From the NCBI GenBank assembly GCA_000436075.1, contig FR884569.1, positions 1 to 8,191 on the forward strand: a DNA stretch of 8,191 nucleotides. The letters are read 5' to 3'. The DNA is from Eggerthella sp. CAG:209. GTDB taxonomy: Bacteria; Actinomycetota; Coriobacteriia; Coriobacteriales; Eggerthellaceae. The position numbers were made by a program, and so were the translations under genes. The notes under the pieces were generated by a model. The model made no database searches, was not told the DNA's origin, and saw nothing but the letters and a program-made list of their open reading frames with translations. This document shows, piece after piece, positions 1-4,997 of the stretch; position 1 is the stretch's first letter, and the number at the start of each line of letters is the position of its first letter.

Positions 1-17
1 TGCAACGACTTAAAGAT

Positions 18-22
18 AGGAG
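18..22 (+). promoter_or_regulatory. Shine-Dalgarno site of nfo
   Basis: AGGAG lies five bases before the ATG at 28. It supports that start over the in-frame ATG at 73 (Met16), which has no purine-rich site in front. This is the only control element visible before nfo; the promoter must lie upstream of the window. Confidence 0.75.
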
Positions 23-27
23 AATAC

Positions 28-903
28 ATGTCCGAATACCAAGCCGTATTGCAGCAGCCGACAGATGGGCGCATGCCCGTTATCGGTTGTCATCTTTCGT
101 CGGCTAAAGGGTATGCCGCAATGGCGAAAACGGCAGCTTCCATCGACGCCAACACGTTTGCGTTTTTCACGCGAAACCCGCGTGGCGGGAAGGCGAAAGC
201 AATCGACGATGCTGATGTGAAGGCGTTTGCGGAAGAGGCGGCGCTGGCGGGTATCGGGCGCATTGTTGCGCATGGTTCGTATACCGTGAACCCGTGTGCG
301 GCGAAAGAACAGGTGCGCAGTTTCGCATTTCAGGCGCTTGCCGAAGATTTGGCGCGAATGGAACGCACCCCAGGCCAGCTGCTCAACATTCACCCTGGCT
401 CCCACGTGGGGCAAGGGGCGGATGTGGGCATTGAGCTTGTTGCCGAGGTCTTGAATACCGTATTGACGCCTGAACAGACCACCACGCTCCTGTTGGAGAC
501 CATGGCGGGAAAGGGAAGCGAGGTGGGCCGCACCTTCCAGGAGCTGGCTGCCATCATCGATCGTGTTGAGCTCAACAGCCATCTAGGGGTTTGCCTTGAT
601 ACCTGCCATGCATGGGATGCGGGATATGACATTGTGAATGACCTGGATGGTGTGCTCGAGGAATTCGACCGTGTTATCGGGTTGGATAGGCTGCGTGCTT
701 TGCACATTAACGATTCCCTCAACGAATGCGGTGCCCATAAAGATCGCCATGCGCGCATTGGCGAAGGCCGCATTGGCAAAGAAGCGCTGGCTGCCGTAGT
801 GATGCATCCTCGACTGTTGGGATTGCCCTGCATTCTGGAAACGCCGAACGAGCTGCCGGGCTATGCGGAAGAGATCGCATTTTTCCGTTCTTGCGTTGTG
901 TAA
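28..903 (+). CDS. nfo: Endonuclease IV (AP endonuclease, Nfo family)
   Basis: This is a cytoplasmic base-excision-repair enzyme that cuts DNA 5' of abasic sites and removes blocked 3' ends, using three metal ions (zinc in the E. coli enzyme). The 291 residues form one AP-endonuclease 2 TIM barrel, close to the usual length of about 280. All nine metal ligands of E. coli Nfo have counterparts by eye: His82, His122 (NIHPGSH), Glu157 (LLLETMAG), Asp191 and His194 (CLDTCHAWDAGYD), His226 (LHINDS), Asp239 and His241 (KDRH), Glu271 (ILETP). Offsets from E. coli numbering stay at +13, +12 and +10, so there are no large insertions. The family core begins at about Met16; the first 15 residues are a short extra leader, kept because the ATG at 28 has a good Shine-Dalgarno site. 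The 116-base gap to the next gene leaves operon membership open. The family is certain, and an active enzyme is very likely. Confidence 0.97.
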   Translation: MSEYQAVLQQPTDGRMPVIGCHLSSAKGYAAMAKTAASIDANTFAFFTRNPRGGKAKAIDDADVKAFAEEAALAGIGRIVAHGSYTVNPCAAKEQVRSFAFQALAEDLARMERTPGQLLNIHPGSHVGQGADVGIELVAEVLNTVLTPEQTTTLLLETMAGKGSEVGRTFQELAAIIDRVELNSHLGVCLDTCHAWDAGYDIVNDLDGVLEEFDRVIGLDRLRALHINDSLNECGAHKDRHARIGEGRIGKEALAAVVMHPRLLGLPCILETPNELPGYAEEIAFFRSCVV

Positions 904-954
904 AACGATTGTTTACCATGAACGGGTCTTATTAATTCCCCTTAACAGCATATT

Positions 955-989
955 TGCAGGTGGCCTTTTACGGGCAAAGTGTGCCTGCA
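955..989 (+). repeat. Inverted repeat in the nfo-tal gap
   Basis: TGCAGG (955-960) is repeated in inverse as CCTGCA (984-989). A smaller GCC/GGC pair lies inside (963-965 and 973-975). It sits about 30 bases before the transaldolase start and could be a leader hairpin or an operator. I see no convincing promoter hexamer pair in this gap: TTGTTT at 909 with TATTAA at 930 is the best, with only a 15-base spacer. The repeat is short and may be chance. Confidence 0.2.
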
Positions 990-1007
990 CGGTTATTCAT
1001 TTCTTTT

Positions 1008-1014
1008 AAGGAGG
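1008..1014 (+). promoter_or_regulatory. Shine-Dalgarno site of the transaldolase gene
   Basis: A full AAGGAGG sits five bases before the GTG at 1020. It decides the start: the open frame reaches back to a TTG at 954, but the extra 22 residues match nothing in the family and have no ribosome site. Confidence 0.9.
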
Positions 1015-1019
1015 ATCCA

Positions 1020-1706
1020 GTGAAATTCTTTCTGGACACTGCTGATCTCGATGAGATCGAAGAGGCAGCAAGCTGGGGTGCGTTGGCTGGCGTAACCACC
1101 AATCCGTCTTTGTATTCTCGCATCGGCGGCAAGCTTGATGACTTCCACAACCACATCAAGCGCATCTGCGACATCGTTGGCCCCGATTGCCCCGTTTCTG
1201 CAGAATCTGTTGCTATGACGCGCGAAGAGCTCATCACCGACGGTCGCGAGCTTGCCGCTATTGCTCCTAACGTTGTTGTGAAGATCCCCACCATGGTGGA
1301 AGGCCTTGCCGCAACGCATGCACTTGCAGCCGAGGGCATTCCGGTGAACATGACGCTGTGCTTCAGCGTTCCTCAGGCCATCTTGGCTGCCCGCGCTGGC
1401 GCTCGCTACATCAGCCCCTTCATTGGTCGTTTTGACGACATTTCGGAAGACGGTCTTGATCAGGTTGCCAATATTGTTACTGCGCTGAACAACTACGACT
1501 TCACCTCTAATACCGTAAACGGTGAGCAGGTCGAGGTTATTGCGGCTTCTATCCGCAGCGCAAACCATGTTACCCAGGCAGCGTTGATGGGTGCCGATAT
1601 CGCAACGGTTCCCTTTGGTGTGCTGAAGAAGATGGTTCAGCATCCGTTGACCGATCGTGGCCTTGAGGCATTCCTCAAGGACTGGGAGAAAGTCCAGAAC
1701 GCATGA
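1020..1706 (+). CDS. tal: Transaldolase, small TalC/FSA-like family
   Basis: This class I Schiff-base aldolase moves a dihydroxyacetone unit between sugar phosphates in the non-oxidative pentose phosphate pathway. From the GTG start it has 228 residues, a little longer than the roughly 215-220 usual for this single-domain barrel family. Visible motifs are FLDTADL at the N-terminus (Asp6), GVTTNPS at 24-30, the Schiff-base lysine Lys88 in VVVKIPTM, and ISPFIGRFDD at 131-140. Two positions separate transaldolases from fructose-6-phosphate aldolases. Glu62 (VSAES) stands where E. coli FSA has Gln59, and Phe134 stands where FSA has Tyr131. Both favour transaldolase. The stop codon overlaps the rho start as ATGA, so the two genes are probably co-transcribed and translationally coupled. 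The family is certain; transaldolase over FSA activity is a reasoned inference. Confidence 0.93.
   Translation: MKFFLDTADLDEIEEAASWGALAGVTTNPSLYSRIGGKLDDFHNHIKRICDIVGPDCPVSAESVAMTREELITDGRELAAIAPNVVVKIPTMVEGLAATHALAAEGIPVNMTLCFSVPQAILAARAGARYISPFIGRFDDISEDGLDQVANIVTALNNYDFTSNTVNGEQVEVIAASIRSANHVTQAALMGADIATVPFGVLKKMVQHPLTDRGLEAFLKDWEKVQNA
1679..1695 (+). promoter_or_regulatory. Small hairpin carrying a Shine-Dalgarno-like loop before rho
   Basis: GGACT (1679-1683) pairs with AGTCC (1691-1695), leaving a seven-base loop GGGAGAA. That loop is the only Shine-Dalgarno-like sequence before the rho ATG at 1703, and it is 14 bases away, farther than usual. Rho translation may therefore depend on ribosomes finishing tal, which open the hairpin and restart at the ATGA overlap. 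The bases also encode the tal C-terminus, so the pairing may be incidental. Confidence 0.35.
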
Positions 1707-3784
1707 GTGATGCAGAAGTAGTCGAAGAGTCTGCGCCCGAGGAAAAAAAGCCGGCACGTACTACGCGTCGTCGTACGGCGAAGGCCTCCGACAAGCAGGA
1801 GGGGGCGGCCACAGCGGCTGCGCCCTCCGATTCTGCTGAGGTAAAGCCTGCGGTTGCCGAGGCTTCTTCTCCGGACGAAAAGCTCAAGCGCCGTAGGACA
1901 AGCAGGAAGAAAGCCGAAGAAGCTCCTGCCGATACCGAAGCTGAGCAGAAACTCAAGGCGGCGAAGCCCGCAAAATCCAAGGCTGCCGAAAAGAAGGAAG
2001 AGCCCCAGACTGAATCTTCCGACACGCAGAAGGGCGACGTTTCCTCCGAGGACGAGCCCAAACCAAAGCGAACCCGCACCCGATCCAGGTCGAAGGCCAA
2101 GGCAGAAGAAGCGTCTCGGGGCGAAAATGCGCAGGTAGCTCCCAAGCAGGAAACTGAGCCTAAGCAAGAAAAAACTTTTGAACAGGCTTCTTCTTCCGAT
2201 AAAGAGACTCCATCGAAGCAAAAGGATTCTTCGAAGCAGGAATCGGCTCCTTCTGAAGGGGCGGAAAAGCAAGAGTCCTCCGAACCCTCGGATGCTTCTG
2301 ATGCTGCCGAGGAAAAGAGTTCCAGCGAGCGTGAAGCGCGCGACGACTACAAGGGTCGTCGTCAGCGCAAACCCCGTCAGCAGAGGGGCGGCGATCGTCA
2401 GAAGGGTGATCGAGGCGACCGCCAGAAGAACGATCGTTATCACAACGGTCGTCGCCAGCACCAGCAAAACCGTCGTGAGCCGGTGGCCCCTCAGGTTTCC
2501 AAGGAAGATCTCGCGAAACTAAAGGTCGTTGAGCTTCGCGAAAAGGCTCAGGAACTGGAGATCGACTTCAAGGGCCTTAAGAAGGCAGAGCTTATCGAGG
2601 CAGTGTTTGCTGCCAGCATGAAAGCCGAAGGCTTTGAAGAGGTCAGCGGCATCCTTGATGTGCTTTCCGATGGCTATGGGTTCTTGCGTACGAGCGGATA
2701 TCTTCCCGGTGAAAAAGACGTATATGTGGGTACTTCTACCATTCGTCGCAATCACCTTCGCAAGGGTGACTACCTTACCGGCCAAACGCGTCCAGCGCGT
2801 CCGAAGGAAAAGTTTGCCGCTCTTCAGCGCATTGACACCGTGAATGGGGTTCCGCTTGACGAGGTTGGCAAGCGTATTCGCTTTGCTGATTTGACGCCGG
2901 TATTCCCTGATGAACGCCTGGTGCTTGAGCACGGACGATCCTCTATCACTTCTCGAGTTATTGATCTGTGCGCACCTATCGGCAAAGGCCAACGTGGTCT
3001 TATCGTTTCGCCTCCCAAGGCGGGCAAAACCACGATCTTGAAGGATATCGCAGCGTCCATTACGTCGAACAATCCCGAAGTGCATCTGATGTGCCTTCTG
3101 GTCGACGAGCGTCCCGAAGAAGTTACCGACATGGAGCGATCCATTCATGGTGAGGTAATTTCCTCGACTTTCGATATGCCTTGTGAAAACCACGTTGCGG
3201 TTTCCGAGATGGTTATCGAAAGGGCAAAGCGCTTGGTGGAAAATGGGCAGGACGTCGTCATCCTGCTTGACTCGCTTACGCGTTTGGCGCGTGCCTACAA
3301 TCTGGCGCAACCCGCATCAGGTCGCATCCTTTCTGGTGGCGTTGATTCGACGGCGTTGTATCCGCCTAAGAAGTTTTTGGGCGCCGCCCGCAATATCGAG
3401 GGCGGCGGAAGCCTTACCATCTTGGCATCGGCTCTTATTGAGACGGGTTCGAAGATGGATGAGGTTATCTTCGAGGAATTCAAGGGTACCGGCAACATGG
3501 AAGTGAAGCTTGACCGCTCGTTGGCAGAGCATCGCATCTTCCCTGCAATCGATCCGGTTGCATCGGGCACCCGTCGAGAAGATCTGCTGCTTGATCCTCA
3601 GGAGGCGCCGCTCATTTGGGCAGTGCGTCGTGTGCTCGCCAACCGCAACAACGTTGAGCGAGCCATGGATTCGCTTATCAAGTCGCTTAAGCAGACCAAC
3701 GATAACCAGGAGTTCCTGATGCGCGCTGCAAAAAAGGCGCAGCAGGGACGTCATTTCGACGAGAGCGGAGCGATTGAAATCTAA
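1703..3784 (+). CDS. rho: Transcription termination factor Rho with long disordered N-terminal extension
   Basis: Rho is a hexameric RNA-dependent ATPase that loads on nascent RNA and ends transcription. The protein has 693 residues against 419 in E. coli. Residues 1-265 are low complexity: Lys/Glu/Ser/Ala-rich to about 205, then Arg/Gln/Asp/Gly-rich at 206-258 with a tandem octapeptide at 231-246. The Rho N-terminal helical domain follows at about 267-305. Next is the cold-shock-like RNA-binding fold at about 315-382, with DGYGFLR at 323-329 and Asp339/Tyr341. The RecA-like motor has its Walker A at 436-444 (Lys439, Lys442), catalytic Glu469 in DERPEEV, Walker B Asp523 in LLDSLTR, the R-loop region FKGTGN with Lys594, and arginine finger Arg624. 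Each motor residue sits exactly 258 beyond its E. coli counterpart, so the core is complete. Bicyclomycin-contact residues, including Leu578 (E. coli Leu320), are retained. The gene overlaps tal by four bases. Confidence 0.98.
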   Translation: MSDAEVVEESAPEEKKPARTTRRRTAKASDKQEGAATAAAPSDSAEVKPAVAEASSPDEKLKRRRTSRKKAEEAPADTEAEQKLKAAKPAKSKAAEKKEEPQTESSDTQKGDVSSEDEPKPKRTRTRSRSKAKAEEASRGENAQVAPKQETEPKQEKTFEQASSSDKETPSKQKDSSKQESAPSEGAEKQESSEPSDASDAAEEKSSSEREARDDYKGRRQRKPRQQRGGDRQKGDRGDRQKNDRYHNGRRQHQQNRREPVAPQVSKEDLAKLKVVELREKAQELEIDFKGLKKAELIEAVFAASMKAEGFEEVSGILDVLSDGYGFLRTSGYLPGEKDVYVGTSTIRRNHLRKGDYLTGQTRPARPKEKFAALQRIDTVNGVPLDEVGKRIRFADLTPVFPDERLVLEHGRSSITSRVIDLCAPIGKGQRGLIVSPPKAGKTTILKDIAASITSNNPEVHLMCLLVDERPEEVTDMERSIHGEVISSTFDMPCENHVAVSEMVIERAKRLVENGQDVVILLDSLTRLARAYNLAQPASGRILSGGVDSTALYPPKKFLGAARNIEGGGSLTILASALIETGSKMDEVIFEEFKGTGNMEVKLDRSLAEHRIFPAIDPVASGTRREDLLLDPQEAPLIWAVRRVLANRNNVERAMDSLIKSLKQTNDNQEFLMRAAKKAQQGRHFDESGAIEI

Positions 3785-3797
3785 TAAATGAGATTTC
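3776..3797 (+). repeat. Inverted repeat straddling the rho stop codon
   Basis: GAAATCT (3776-3782) and AGATTTC (3791-3797) form a perfect seven-pair stem with an eight-base loop that holds most of the TAA stop. No T-run follows, so it is not an intrinsic terminator. It could protect the 3' end of the tal-rho message from exonucleases, or be chance in an AT-rich stretch. Confidence 0.35.
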
Positions 3798-3841
3798 GGT
3801 TCGCGACGTGATCTGGCTGCGTAGAGCATATCGTCATCGCT

Positions 3842-3847
3842 TATAAT
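3842..3847 (+). promoter_or_regulatory. Probable -10 box for sppA
   Basis: A perfect TATAAT lies 74 bases before the sppA GTG in an otherwise GC-rich gap. No good -35 hexamer is found at 16-18 bases upstream (best matches 2 of 6), and there is no TGn extension, so an activator may be needed. Transcription would start near 3854, inside the A-run, and place the following GC-rich hairpin at the very 5' end of the message. Confidence 0.5.
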
Positions 3848-3850
3848 TAC

Positions 3851-3884
3851 AAAAAAAGGGACCCCTGCCGTTCGGCGGGGTTCC
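3851..3884 (-). terminator. GC-rich hairpin with T-run on the minus strand
   Basis: Arms 3859-3869 and 3874-3884 pair over eleven positions, with one C/T mismatch and one G-U wobble, around a GTTC loop. On the minus strand the stem is followed by seven T's (complement of 3851-3857), the form of a standard intrinsic terminator. On the plus strand only GCAGTGTTTA follows, a poor T-run, so termination of the rho message here would be weak. No minus-strand gene is visible that would need it. It may block antisense transcription into rho, act in both directions, or be a 5' leader hairpin of sppA. Confidence 0.5.
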
Positions 3885-3910
3885 GCAGTGTTTACCTGTC
3901 TGTATTTATA

Positions 3911-3917
3911 GGGAGGT
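3911..3917 (+). promoter_or_regulatory. Shine-Dalgarno site of sppA
   Basis: GGGAGGT precedes the GTG at 3921. An ATG at 3919 is in another frame and leads nowhere. The site selects GTG as the start; its spacing of about four bases is on the short side. Confidence 0.7.
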
Positions 3918-3920
3918 CAT

Positions 3921-4997
3921 GTGCCTCAAGAGCCATTATCTCAGCATCCAGGCGGACCTCAACCGCCAGTAGGGTATGAGCAGCCTGCGCCTCAACCCCC
4001 GTTCGAACAAGTACCGCAGCCTGCTGCGGCGGCAACCGTCTATTGGAAAGAGCCTCGCAAATCACGCGGATGGATTGTGGCGCTTGTCGCAATTATCGCG
4101 GTGTGCCTGGTGTCGGTTTTCGGTATTGTGTCTTGCACCTCAGCTATTGCTGGCCTGGGCGGGTCGAACGCCTACGACAGCGAGCCGTTGCTCCCGAATA
4201 CGGTTGCGGTTATCGACATCGACAGCACCATTCAATACGATGGCACCACGAACAGCCCCGATGGCCTGAAGCAGCAGCTTGACGTTGCGGCAGATGATAG
4301 CAGGATCATTGCGGTGGTGCTGCGTGTGAATTCAGGGGGCGGTGTTGCCACGGCTGGCGAGGAAATGTCCACCTACGTGAAGGAATTCCGAGAGGACACA
4401 GGCAAACCAGTAGTGGTTTCGAGCGCTTCTACCAATGCGAGCGCTGCTTACGAGATATCCAGCCAAGCGGACTACATTTTTACGGCGCATACCACCGCCA
4501 TCGGCGCAATTGGTACAGCGATGCAGGTGGTCGATTACTCTGGTTTAATGACCATGCTCGGCATCTCTACGGAAGATATTACTTCTGCTGAAAGCAAGGA
4601 TTCCACCTACGGTACGCGCAAGCTTACCGATGAAGAGCGGGCATACTATCAGGCTCAGGTGGACCAGATCAACGAAACGTTCATCCAAACTGTCGCCGAT
4701 GGTCGTAATATGTCTGTCGATGAGGTGCGCGCTTTAGCTACGGGCCTCACGTTTACCGGCGACGATGCCGTGAAAAACGGTCTTGCTGACGAAATCGGCA
4801 CAAAGGAAGATGCTATCGAATACGCAGCTATGCTTGCGGGGCACTCATCCGACTATGAAACGGTGAATCTCAGGCAACATAGCTCGGACGATATTTCTAC
4901 CCTGATCGACCTGATATCTGAAAATAAGTCTATTTCCGCTGATCAATTGGCTTCGGCGTTGAAGGAGTTGGAGAGCAATGGCTCCATCGCAAAATAA
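3921..4997 (+). CDS. sppA: Signal peptide peptidase SppA (membrane serine protease, family S49)
   Basis: This is a membrane-anchored Ser/Lys-dyad protease; the family degrades cleaved signal peptides at the outer face of the membrane. The protein has 358 residues. Residues 1-45 are a Pro/Gln-rich cytoplasmic leader, 50-71 one hydrophobic membrane helix after RKSR, and the rest a single ClpP-like S49 domain, as in short Gram-positive SppA. The likely nucleophile is Ser174 (NASAAYEIS) and the general base Lys226 (ESKDSTYG). Their spacing of 52 equals that of Ser147 and Lys199 in B. subtilis SppA. The oxyanion loop reads RVNSGGG where NSPGG is usual, and the residues after Ser174 are AAY instead of GGY. 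GAIGT at 195-199 matches the family GSIG motif. A lipobox-like IVSC ends the membrane helix at Cys72, but a 50-residue leader makes lipoprotein processing doubtful. The 3' end overlaps the next gene by 20 bases. Confidence 0.9.
   Translation: MPQEPLSQHPGGPQPPVGYEQPAPQPPFEQVPQPAAAATVYWKEPRKSRGWIVALVAIIAVCLVSVFGIVSCTSAIAGLGGSNAYDSEPLLPNTVAVIDIDSTIQYDGTTNSPDGLKQQLDVAADDSRIIAVVLRVNSGGGVATAGEEMSTYVKEFREDTGKPVVVSSASTNASAAYEISSQADYIFTAHTTAIGAIGTAMQVVDYSGLMTMLGISTEDITSAESKDSTYGTRKLTDEERAYYQAQVDQINETFIQTVADGRNMSVDEVRALATGLTFTGDDAVKNGLADEIGTKEDAIEYAAMLAGHSSDYETVNLRQHSSDDISTLIDLISENKSISADQLASALKELESNGSIAK
4962..4967 (+). promoter_or_regulatory. Shine-Dalgarno site of the MetRS-like gene, inside sppA
   Basis: AAGGAG lies ten bases before the ATG at 4978, within the last codons of sppA. 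A second purine block, GGAGAG at 4970-4975, is only two bases from the start. The first is the likelier site and supports ATG 4978, although it overlaps the sppA frame by 20 bases. Confidence 0.55.

Noticed and set aside
954..1019. Upstream TTG start adding 22 residues to the transaldolase
   Set aside because: No ribosome site before it, no family similarity in the extra residues, and a full AAGGAGG before the GTG at 1020.
1637..2467. 276-residue minus-strand open frame opposite the start of rho
   Set aside because: It is the antisense image of the Lys/Glu/Ser-rich Rho extension, giving a Leu/Phe/Arg-rich product with no recognisable domain.
1703..2500. Rho N-terminal region as a separate upstream gene fused by error
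   Set aside because: The frame is continuous from a start coupled to tal, with no internal ribosome site before the helical domain, and charged Rho extensions are known in other bacteria.
4128..4139. Lipoprotein signal (IVSC) at the end of the SppA membrane helix
   Set aside because: Cys72 follows a roughly 50-residue cytoplasmic leader, much longer than lipoprotein signals, so a plain membrane anchor is likelier.
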